Origin: Bacteroidota bacterium
GTDB taxonomy: Bacteria > Bacteroidota > Ignavibacteria > UBA10030 > UBA8401
Length of the DNA: 14,406 bases
Direction: 5' to 3'
Assembly: GCA_025355705.1 (NCBI GenBank)
Contig: JANXZD010000542.1
Location: forward strand, 1-14,406
Below the pieces are notes generated by a model. That model searched no databases, was not told the origin of the DNA, and saw nothing but the letters and a program-made list of their open reading frames with translations. The translations under genes were made by a program, and so were the position numbers. Shown here one piece after another: positions 7,252 through 13,692 of the stretch. Position 1 is the first letter of the stretch. Every line of letters starts with the position of its first letter.

Positions 7252-7458
7252 TTATCCTTCAAATTCTGAATCGATGGTGATTTGTTCGCCAACAATGCGA
7301 ATAGTTAAAACATTCGGACGACAGCAGACTGAACAGTCTTCAGTTATCGTTTGTTCTTCCCCATCCTCGGGCTCAACAAATATTTCGTTTTCTTCCCCAC
7401 AAAATGAACAGGAGAATATTCCATAGTAATCCATAGGTGAAAATAGATAAGTTGACAT
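7252..7458 (-). CDS. CPXCG-type cysteine-rich small protein
   Basis: 68 residues. It shows the pattern of the CPXCG family of small cysteine-rich proteins: CSFCG (Cys17, Cys20) followed after about 20 acidic residues by DCSVCCRP (Cys42, Cys45, Cys46). Here the first knuckle is Cys-Ser-Phe-Cys rather than the namesake Cys-Pro-X-Cys. Four cysteines could hold one zinc in a ribbon; the function of the family is unknown to me. The start is uncertain: ATG at 7456-7458 is the first, a TTG lies one codon earlier, and an internal ATG at about 7434 would give 60 residues; none has a strong Shine-Dalgarno. The ribosome binding site of the downstream DinB gene lies inside its last codons. Confidence 0.8.
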   Translation of the reverse strand: MSTYLFSPMDYYGIFSCSFCGEENEIFVEPEDGEEQTITEDCSVCCRPNVLTIRIVGEQITIDSEFEG

Positions 7459-7487
7459 CAAAATACCAATGGGAACATACCTTTTAC

Positions 7488-7507
7488 AGCATCGTCTAAC
7501 GAATGCT
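7488..7507. repeat. Imperfect inverted repeat upstream of the CPXCG gene
   Basis: AGCAT-CGT, three-base loop CTA, then ACG-A-ATGCT: eight base pairs with a single bulged A. It lies between the divergent CPXCG gene and the parvulin lipoprotein gene, 30 bases from the former start. It may be an operator or leader hairpin; there is no T-run to make it a terminator. Confidence 0.3.
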
Positions 7508-7534
7508 AAGGGAGATACTTAAATCGAGCAAACA

Positions 7535-7563
7535 TTGATTGTATCCCCTAATTTCAGTATTTT
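7535..7563 (+). promoter_or_regulatory. Candidate promoter of the foldase operon
   Basis: TTGATT (7535-7540), 17-base spacer, TATTTT (7558-7563): four of six matches to each sigma-70 box. It lies about 57 bases before the ATG of the first foldase gene, leaving room for a leader with its Shine-Dalgarno. Bacteroidota often use other promoter consensus sequences, so this is a candidate only. Confidence 0.3.
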
Positions 7564-7620
7564 TATACACTTACAACGTTTTTCCCTACACTTTTATTCC
7601 ATTAAAAGGAGATTTGTAAT

Positions 7621-9726
7621 ATGCGTTTGAAAAAGTTAATGATGACCACACTATTTTTTGCATTGTTTGCAGGAATCATTGGCTGCGGCGGTTCTTATGT
7701 TGCAGATATTGCGGGTGATAAAATCTCGATCGAAGATTTTGAACAAGTATATGCTAAAAATAACGGCGGTCGCGAAGCAGCTGCAAAAACTTCGATCGAA
7801 GATCGTCAAAAATTTCTCGATCTATATGTAAAATTTCGTTTGAAAGTGAAAGAAGCATATGCATTGGGGTATAATAACGATATTGAATTACGCAATGAAC
7901 TTAACGACTATCGCAAAAATTTAGGCGTTTCTTATGTGCTGGAAAAAGAGATTACCAAACCGGCATTGGAACAAATGTATAGTCGAAAATTAAAACAGAT
8001 TCGTGCAAGTCATATCCTCGTTGGCGTTCCTTCACCAAACCCTGACGATACATTATTAGGCTTTAAAATTGGAAAAGCGATCATTGATTCATTAAAATTA
8101 GGATACTCATTTGAACAGTTGGCAATACACAATTCAAAAGACCCTTCTGCACAAAATAATAAAGGGGACCTGTATTATTTTAGCGCCGGACAATTAGTTC
8201 CTGAATTTGAAGATGCGGCATATTCAATGAAGGTTGGAGAATATTCAACTGTTCCGATCAGAACTCAATTCGGTTATCATATCATTAAGGTTACAGACAT
8301 TAAAGATAATAATGGTCCGGTCCAAGCAAGCCATATTATGAAACGAATGTCCCGTGGAGCAAGCATTGAAGATTCAACGAAAGCTGCAAAAGATCTTCTT
8401 GCAATTCGCGATTCAGTTCTCGCAGGTAAAGATTTTGCTGAATATGCAAAAACAATGTCCGATGATACATACAGCGGTGGACGAGGCGGAGATCTTGGTT
8501 TCATTGAACGCGGACGAACGGTGCGCGAATTTGATGAAGCATTATATAATTTAAAAGATGGAGAACTTTCAGGAATCATCCAGACACAATTCGGTCTGCA
8601 TTTGATCAAACGAGCAAAAGCACAGGGCATTGCACCATTCAAAGATATGGAGCAGCAATTAAAAACCGAATATCAGAATTATCGGTTTCAATATGATTAC
8701 AACAACATGGTCGGAAAAATCAAAAAGATGTATTTTTTTAAAGAGAATGACAGTGTTGCCGCTTTGTTTGCAAAATCAGTCGATACATCCAAAACAACAA
8801 ACGATGCAAAGTGGGACAGCACTATTTCATCCAAAGTCCGCTCCTCTGTTTTGTTTACATTTACAGACTCAAAGATCACCGTGGATTCGGTGATTGCATT
8901 ATCAAAAACAAATGCTGAACTGAAAAATCTTGATCTTAAATCAACTGCAACAGTCCCCACAATAATCAACAAAGTGGGAATTGCTTTGGTAACTGAATAC
9001 CATGCGCGGCAATTAGAAAATAAATTTCTGGATTTCGGACGCACGATGAAAGAGTATGAAGAAGGAATTCTTTTGTTCAAAGCAGAACAGGAAAATGTGT
9101 GGAATAAAGTTCAGCCGTCTGATTCTTTATTGAAAAGATTCCATACTGAACGTCGAGCAAATTACACATGGCCTGAACGCGTCAATATTCAAGAGATCTT
9201 TGTCGCTACGGATAGCATTGCCCTCTTCGTCAAAAATGCAATGTGTGGATATACAGTTGACTCATTGGTTGCAAAAAAATCAAAAACAAAATCGAAAAAT
9301 AAAAAGATCGAATTCGACACCATCAAGATCGCTATTGCTCCAATCTCATTCGATTCCGCTGCAATACGGTTCAATACACGAAGCACCAGTATTGAGAAAA
9401 GAGGTGTGCTCGGTCTTCAACCAATTACAACAAATGATCTGACGTCGCGTGCTTGGAACATGCCATTAAAAGATACAACGGCATATTTCCCGTTTGAAGG
9501 CGGATTCTCGTTCATCAAACCAATTCAAAAAGATGCTGCACGAGAAAAAACCTTTGCAGAAACCGCATCGGAAGTTTCGAGCGCGTTTCAAGAATTTGAA
9601 ACCAAACGACTGAGCGATTCGTGGTATGAAAGTCTAAAGAAAAAATATCCGGTGATACTCAATAAAGAATCGTTAGCAAAAACATTTGCGAAAGAAACTG
9701 TGCCACAACCAACACCGCTGCCGTAA
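7621..9726 (+). CDS. Parvulin-domain peptidyl-prolyl isomerase lipoprotein (two active-type and one decayed parvulin region)
   Basis: 701 residues. A signal peptide with lipobox GIIGC (Cys22, followed by Gly) predicts a lipoprotein facing the periplasm. A helical SurA-N-like region (about 25-125) is followed by two PpiC/parvulin domains. The first (about 127-226) has ASHILV, GDLYYF and FGYHII; the second (about 236-333) has ASHIM, GGDLGF and FGLHLI; both keep the two parvulin histidines. A third stretch (about 514-637) shows the same layout (YTWPERVNIQEIFV, then KRGVLGLQP, then GGFSFIKPI) with both histidines replaced (Glu525, Ser630) and a Lys-rich insert at 552-563. Likely role: cis-trans prolyl isomerase and chaperone for envelope proteins. 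The start has AAGGAG at 7606-7611. First of three foldase genes; its TAA shares a base with the next ATG. Confidence 0.88.
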   Translation: MRLKKLMMTTLFFALFAGIIGCGGSYVADIAGDKISIEDFEQVYAKNNGGREAAAKTSIEDRQKFLDLYVKFRLKVKEAYALGYNNDIELRNELNDYRKNLGVSYVLEKEITKPALEQMYSRKLKQIRASHILVGVPSPNPDDTLLGFKIGKAIIDSLKLGYSFEQLAIHNSKDPSAQNNKGDLYYFSAGQLVPEFEDAAYSMKVGEYSTVPIRTQFGYHIIKVTDIKDNNGPVQASHIMKRMSRGASIEDSTKAAKDLLAIRDSVLAGKDFAEYAKTMSDDTYSGGRGGDLGFIERGRTVREFDEALYNLKDGELSGIIQTQFGLHLIKRAKAQGIAPFKDMEQQLKTEYQNYRFQYDYNNMVGKIKKMYFFKENDSVAALFAKSVDTSKTTNDAKWDSTISSKVRSSVLFTFTDSKITVDSVIALSKTNAELKNLDLKSTATVPTIINKVGIALVTEYHARQLENKFLDFGRTMKEYEEGILLFKAEQENVWNKVQPSDSLLKRFHTERRANYTWPERVNIQEIFVATDSIALFVKNAMCGYTVDSLVAKKSKTKSKNKKIEFDTIKIAIAPISFDSAAIRFNTRSTSIEKRGVLGLQPITTNDLTSRAWNMPLKDTTAYFPFEGGFSFIKPIQKDAAREKTFAETASEVSSAFQEFETKRLSDSWYESLKKKYPVILNKESLAKTFAKETVPQPTPLP

Positions 9727-10607
9727 TGGTAAAACAATTGCTTTCAGAGGAGAGCGTACGATTACGCTTTCCTCTTTTCATTTTTATCATCATGCTATTG
9801 ACTGCCGGATGTACACAAGAGCAGTCCGCGGAGAATATTGTTGCCCGGGTGAATAATCAAACATTGACCTTAAAGATGGTGCGTGAGAACAGTAATGGTG
9901 TTGAACAATTAACTCAAGACGATATTCGTCAAATAGCAAATCGATGGATAACGAACGAATTATTATATCAAGAAGCGCAACAGCGGGGATATGATGCTGC
10001 TGAACATATTCAACGAAAAATATCTGAAGCAAAAAAACAACTATGCATTTCGGAATTGCTGGAAAATGAAGTGTATTCATTAGCAGAGAGTTCGGTTCGC
10101 CAGAACGAGATTACCTCATATTTCCAAGCACACATTGTCGAATTTATCCTGCGTGAAGATCTGGTAAAATTATCTGTTATAATTTTTCAATCAATCGAAT
10201 CAGCAAACCAATTTCGTGAGTCTGCTCTCGGTGACCAAGGATGGAACAACAGTGTTTCTCTGTTTCGACAAAATCCTACAACTCCGGTCATGTCTTTTCG
10301 CGATTCCGTATACTTTACACAATCGTCATTATATCCGCCTGAATTGTGGAAAGTAGCAAATGCACTTGGTATGTTTGAGGTATCATTCCCCGTAAAAACA
10401 AGCGTTGGTTTTGTTGTGATGCGTTCGCTTGGTCAATTTAAGAATGGCGCATCTTCACCGCTGCAATATGTTGAATCAGAAATTCGAACGCGTCTTGCCA
10501 TGGAACTTCGACAACAACGATACCAACAATTCATTCAAACGCTGCGGAACAAATACACTGTGCAATTAATGGTTGCACCACAAGATTCTTTAGCCCAACA
10601 CGAGTAA
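9726..10607 (+). CDS. SurA-like lipoprotein with a non-catalytic parvulin region
   Basis: 293 residues. After a longer, partly charged N-terminus, a hydrophobic stretch ends in the lipobox LTAGC (Cys29). Residues 35-130 match the SurA-type N-terminal chaperone helices (VARVNNQTLTLKMV, then WITNELLYQEAQQRGYD). The following region keeps the parvulin outline: LVKLSVIIF stands where (S)HIL is expected, YPPELWKVANAL where PEFEEAAFSL is expected, and VKTSVGFVVM where VKTQFGYHII is expected. Both characteristic histidines are Val (151 and 230), and the GGDLG loop is missing, so it is probably a chaperone or adaptor rather than an isomerase. The C-terminus (about 240-280) has a long basic/Gln-rich helix as in SurA. 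ATG overlaps the previous stop (TAATG) without a Shine-Dalgarno, pointing to coupled translation with its neighbours. Confidence 0.8.
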   Translation: MVKQLLSEESVRLRFPLFIFIIMLLTAGCTQEQSAENIVARVNNQTLTLKMVRENSNGVEQLTQDDIRQIANRWITNELLYQEAQQRGYDAAEHIQRKISEAKKQLCISELLENEVYSLAESSVRQNEITSYFQAHIVEFILREDLVKLSVIIFQSIESANQFRESALGDQGWNNSVSLFRQNPTTPVMSFRDSVYFTQSSLYPPELWKVANALGMFEVSFPVKTSVGFVVMRSLGQFKNGASSPLQYVESEIRTRLAMELRQQRYQQFIQTLRNKYTVQLMVAPQDSLAQHE

Positions 10608-10611
10608 ACTT

Positions 10612-11874
10612 ATGAGAATATTCCTTGCTGTATTTTTTTTCGTCTCAATGACTTTTGCACAGAAATCTTTGGACAGGATCATTGCGGTTGTAGATAAAGA
10701 GGTCATCACAGAATCGGATCTTAATTTTACTGTTCAACAACTTGCTGTTCAAAACAGAGTCGATCCTACCTCAAAAGAACTTAGAGATCGTGTGCTGGAT
10801 GGAATGATAAACGATAAACTTGTTCTGGCCCAAGCAATTGAAGACAGTATTATTGTTTCAGATGAAGAGGTCACCGAACGATTGGAGCAGCAAATATCAA
10901 AAATGATGTATCAGATCGGCGGACAGCAAAAAATGGAAGAAATGTATGGGATGACCGTCAATAGAATGAAACGCGATTTTCAATTTCGCGAGCTCGTCCG
11001 CAAACAAATGCTTGTCCAAAAAATTCAACAGCAACGACAGGCTCAATTGACCGTCTCTCGGCGCGAAGTGGATGATTTTTTTAATACCTACAAGGATAGT
11101 ATCCCAAAAATTCCCAGGGAATTTGAATTAAGTCATATTTACATCGAACCAAAACCGGATTCATCCGTGCTACAATTATTGATGATCAAAGCACAAAGGA
11201 TAGTGGACAGCATTAAATCAGGGGGTGATTTTGCGGATTTTGCAAAACGGTATTCCAGCGATGGGTCTGCAGCCCAAGGCGGTGATCTTGGTTTTGCACG
11301 ACGCGGATCTTTCGTAAAAGAATTTGAAGAAGTCGCATTCACTTTGAATGTTGGTGAAATTTCGAAACCGGTAAAGACACAATTTGGATATCACATTATT
11401 CAACTTGTTGAGCGACATGGTGATGCTGTTCGTACTCGTCATATTCTCTTCCCGGTTCAGGTATCGCAAACCAATGATGACTCAACGATCGTCCAGCTAA
11501 AACATATTCGAGAACAAGCGCTGAGTGGTATCAATTTCGGTATATTGGCTCGAAAATACTCTGAAGACAACGACACAAAGGATATCGGCGGTGATCTGGG
11601 CAAAGTAGCGGTCGATCAACTTGATCCTGCCTATGAGGATTTTGTAAAGTCTGCAAAAAAAGGAGACATCAGTGAACCAAGAAAACTGACCGTTCAAAAC
11701 AAATACGGTTATCACATCATCTTTGTCCGATCAATCACAGAGGAGCATACGATCAATCTTACTGATGATTATAAACGACTTGAACAACTAGCCTTACAAT
11801 TCAAACTCAGTCAAAAATACGAACAATGGGTGGAGAATCTGCGGAAAACAATATATTGGGAAAAAAAATTGTAA
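10612..11874 (+). CDS. Periplasmic SurA-like peptidyl-prolyl isomerase/chaperone
   Basis: 420 residues, close to the length of E. coli SurA (428). The signal peptide ends near SMTFA-QK (residue 16), giving a soluble periplasmic protein. The N-terminal chaperone domain (about 19-160) opens with the SurA-typical LDRIIAVVDKEVITESDL. Two parvulin domains follow: about 171-267 (LSHIYI, GGDLGF, FGYHII) and about 274-373 (TRHILF, GGDLGK, YGYHII), both with the conserved histidines. A final helix (about 380-415) packs with the N-domain in the family. SurA escorts unfolded outer-membrane proteins across the periplasm. The start lies 4 bases after the preceding stop; the Shine-Dalgarno is poor, so coupling is likely. 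The label SurA is by architecture; orthology is not tested. Confidence 0.88.
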   Translation: MRIFLAVFFFVSMTFAQKSLDRIIAVVDKEVITESDLNFTVQQLAVQNRVDPTSKELRDRVLDGMINDKLVLAQAIEDSIIVSDEEVTERLEQQISKMMYQIGGQQKMEEMYGMTVNRMKRDFQFRELVRKQMLVQKIQQQRQAQLTVSRREVDDFFNTYKDSIPKIPREFELSHIYIEPKPDSSVLQLLMIKAQRIVDSIKSGGDFADFAKRYSSDGSAAQGGDLGFARRGSFVKEFEEVAFTLNVGEISKPVKTQFGYHIIQLVERHGDAVRTRHILFPVQVSQTNDDSTIVQLKHIREQALSGINFGILARKYSEDNDTKDIGGDLGKVAVDQLDPAYEDFVKSAKKGDISEPRKLTVQNKYGYHIIFVRSITEEHTINLTDDYKRLEQLALQFKLSQKYEQWVENLRKTIYWEKKL

Positions 11875-11897
11875 CTCATTTCAAATTTCATTATACT
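11869..11897 (+). promoter_or_regulatory. Candidate rpsT promoter
   Basis: TTGTAA (11869-11874), 17-base spacer, TATACT (11892-11897): four and five of six matches to the sigma-70 boxes. It begins at the stop codon of the SurA-like gene and would give a leader of about 35 bases containing the GGAGGG ribosome binding site (11930-11935). This would let rpsT be expressed well above the foldase genes. Confidence 0.45.
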
Positions 11898-11940
11898 TAT
11901 TCACATTTTTACAGCAACAATTTACCATCGGAGGGAAACA

Positions 11941-12195
11941 ATGGCACAACATAAATCAGCGATCAAACGTATCCGCACAAACGAACGCCGCGCAAAACGC
12001 AATGTAGCAGAAAAATCAACAATGAAAACATTGTTAAAGAAAGTGCGCTCATCAGAGAAACAAGAGACTGCGGCATCGTTATTGAAGGAAACGGTTTCGT
12101 TCCTTGATAAGCTTGCGGGGAAAAAAGTGATCCATGCTAATAAAGCAGCAAATCTGAAATCGAAGTTGACAAAGTTCGTCAGTAAATTGAAATAA
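11941..12195 (+). CDS. rpsT: 30S ribosomal protein S20
   Basis: 84 residues, very basic and helical, matching the length of bacterial S20 (about 85-90). Features are the N-terminal MAQHKSAIKRIRTNERRAKRN, which binds 16S rRNA, and a C-terminal HANKAANLKSKLTK motif that is diagnostic for the family. S20 is a primary binder of the 5' domain of 16S rRNA in 30S assembly. The start is fixed by GGAGGG at 11930-11935, five bases before the ATG. It follows the SurA-like gene by 66 bases, with a candidate promoter between, and is closed by a strong terminator. Confidence 0.97.
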   Translation: MAQHKSAIKRIRTNERRAKRNVAEKSTMKTLLKKVRSSEKQETAASLLKETVSFLDKLAGKKVIHANKAANLKSKLTKFVSKLK

Positions 12196-12213
12196 TCAGT
12201 GAACCGTGAGATT

Positions 12214-12254
12214 AAAAGACCTTGTCGGCAAGTATGACAAGGTCTTTTGTTTTT
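12214..12254 (+). terminator. Strong intrinsic terminator after rpsT, possibly bidirectional
   Basis: A perfect 13-base-pair stem: AAAAGACCTTGTC (12214-12226) with GACAAGGTCTTTT (12236-12248) around a 9-base loop, followed by a T-run at 12250-12254. On the other strand the stem ends in TTTT, so it may also stop transcription of the convergent TPR gene, whose stop codon (12253) lies within the T-run. Confidence 0.9.
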
Positions 12255-13368
12255 AAATCAGACCGTCTTTTTCCATTTGAAGCTGCTGAAGCTCTCTGAT
12301 CCGCTTTTGAAACTCACCGCCTTTTGCCGGCTGCGAGAACATAAGGATTTCATACGCTTGAATCGCCGCACGAAGTTCCCCTTGTGAAGCATATATTTCT
12401 GCAAGGGTCGGTGTCACAGCATCGGTTTCATAGACTTGATCGTCCTGCATTGTATCCGGAATCGGAGTTTTTGACTGGTAGTTTTCTTGGGGAATAATTT
12501 TTTCTGCAGTTTGTAATTTCTCTGCTAGAGAATCCAAATCTGATTGTTGTTTATTTTCACCACTTTGGTCTAGTTCTTCCTCTGCCATGTCCGCAAAAAG
12601 CTGAGCCTGTTCCGGAGATGAAAATACCGGCTTAAAATGAACTTCTGGTTCTGTTGCAGAAGTTTCGAACATTGTATTGGTAAAAATTGCAGGGTCGATA
12701 TCCCGTGCAGTTGTAATGGTCTGTTCAGGCGAGTTTTCATTCAGATAATCATCTAATTTTTTTTCCGCATCAACACCAACCCGGTCTTGGTTTTGTGCAA
12801 AATATTCGTCAAATGAAGGAAATGGTTCGCCGCTATTCTGTTGAATAGATTCTTTATGATGCGCGACTGAAGATTGAATAATTGGCTGATCGTAGATGGA
12901 TCCCGAAAATTCTTCCGAATTCGTAGGATACAAATTATCGGGAACATTAGATGACACTGTTTGTTCGTGTTCGAATGATTCTTGATTGGGTTCCGGTTGA
13001 TCATCGGTTGACAAAGACGGTTGTGAAAAATAATTTTCGTCAGTTGTTCTTGTTGATTCATCTGACTTGTTTGGAACCAATTGGAGAAGTTTTGCAACTG
13101 TTTGATTGAACGGTGAAAGTTCCAAAGCTTTTTCAAAAGAGCTGTTCGCTTTCGAGAACTCTTTCAACGCCAGATGAGCTCTACCAAGCACGACATAGCC
13201 TGCGTAATACTTCGGGAAGAGTTTGATCCCTTCCTCTGATAATTTTACCGCTTCAACGGCCTGCTCCTTACCAATATAGAGATCCGCAAGACGCGCAAAC
13301 AGCGGCGACTGCGGATTCTCGGACATTTTTTGAGCAAAAAACTCTATGTCAATTTCTTCAAAATCCAT
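12253..13368 (-). CDS. Tetratricopeptide-repeat protein with a long polar linker
   Basis: 371 residues, no signal peptide or membrane segment, so probably cytoplasmic. The N-terminal part (about 22-95) has two clear TPR units: SPLFARLADLYIGKEQAVEA and the YAGYVVLGRAHLALKEFSKA unit with the typical Pro at its end. A stretch of about 220 residues (100-318), rich in Ser, Gln, Glu, Asp and Asn, looks disordered. It is followed by one further TPR-like unit (319-352, TPTLAEIYASQGELRAAIQA) and a charged C-terminal helix. TPR units bind protein partners; none can be named here. The ATG at 13366-13368 has no Shine-Dalgarno, though the downstream sequence clearly codes from the first residues. Convergent with rpsT; a 324-base gap lies upstream. 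Confidence 0.85.
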   Translation of the reverse strand: MDFEEIDIEFFAQKMSENPQSPLFARLADLYIGKEQAVEAVKLSEEGIKLFPKYYAGYVVLGRAHLALKEFSKANSSFEKALELSPFNQTVAKLLQLVPNKSDESTRTTDENYFSQPSLSTDDQPEPNQESFEHEQTVSSNVPDNLYPTNSEEFSGSIYDQPIIQSSVAHHKESIQQNSGEPFPSFDEYFAQNQDRVGVDAEKKLDDYLNENSPEQTITTARDIDPAIFTNTMFETSATEPEVHFKPVFSSPEQAQLFADMAEEELDQSGENKQQSDLDSLAEKLQTAEKIIPQENYQSKTPIPDTMQDDQVYETDAVTPTLAEIYASQGELRAAIQAYEILMFSQPAKGGEFQKRIRELQQLQMEKDGLI

Positions 13369-13423
13369 AATGGCTTTAAAATAGTTTAGAATATCGTTAA
13401 TTGCAAGAAAGGTTTGGGTTTCT

Positions 13424-13475
13424 TTGATCTATTCTTTAAAAGAATAGGATTGTTTGAGTCTAAGAAATAGATCAA
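13424..13475 (-). repeat. Overlapping inverted repeats in the leader or promoter region of the TPR gene
   Basis: CTATTCTTT (13429-13437) and AAAGAATAG (13439-13447) are perfect 9-base inverted copies around a single base. TTGATCTATT (13424-13433) is also a perfect 10-base inverted copy of AATAGATCAA (13466-13475). The two pairings share 13429-13433 and cannot form together. Either a pair of regulator binding sites or alternative RNA folds 55-105 bases upstream of the TPR start is possible; the low GC makes any RNA stem weak. Confidence 0.45.
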
Positions 13476-13635
13476 TAAAAACAACTACTACATCTATATA
13501 TCACATCGTTGCGCAATCCTACCTATGGTACAAAAATCAAGGAGTATTGTTGATCAGAGGGGTATTTTAACAAACAATAAAATCCTACGGATGACTCTCT
13601 TGGTGAATTGCTGTTACCCTATGCAGACAGTCTGT

Positions 13636-13669
13636 TGAAAACAACAAAGCCGGCGTTTAACCGGCTTTG
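13636..13669 (-). terminator. Intrinsic terminator of the glycosyltransferase gene
   Basis: Perfect 9-base-pair GC-rich stem CAAAGCCGG (13645-13653) with CCGGCTTTG (13661-13669) and a 7-base loop. On the minus strand it is followed by TTGTTGTTTTC, a T-rich tract, and it begins 24 bases after the glycosyltransferase stop codon. Confidence 0.8.
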
Positions 13670-13692
13670 CTATTACAACAATGTCATGATAT

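Larger units (their letters stand above)
13369..13692. other. 324-base gap with inverted repeats and a terminator
   Basis: No credible gene is seen. Near the TPR gene start lies a cluster of overlapping inverted repeats (13424-13475); near the glycosyltransferase stop lies a terminator hairpin (13636-13669). In the middle (about 13480-13620) I see only a small TTGCGCAA palindrome near 13509-13516 and nothing else that repeats or folds convincingly. The minus-strand promoter of the TPR gene should lie in this gap, but I cannot place it. Confidence 0.6.

Noticed and set aside
12753..13136. 127-codon minus-strand frame within the TPR gene
   Set aside because: It is a shifted reading of the low-complexity linker; the main frame has clear TPR units at both ends and no sign of a frameshift.
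13380..13410. TTGCAA and TATTTT with a 17-base spacer on the minus strand, just upstream of the TPR start
   Set aside because: It would give an almost leaderless mRNA. Possible, since the gene lacks a Shine-Dalgarno, but too weak to list as a promoter.
13525..13638. Small plus-strand open frame of 37 codons in the gap before the glycosyltransferase stop
   Set aside because: No ribosome binding site, no recognisable composition or motif, and short enough to be expected by chance.
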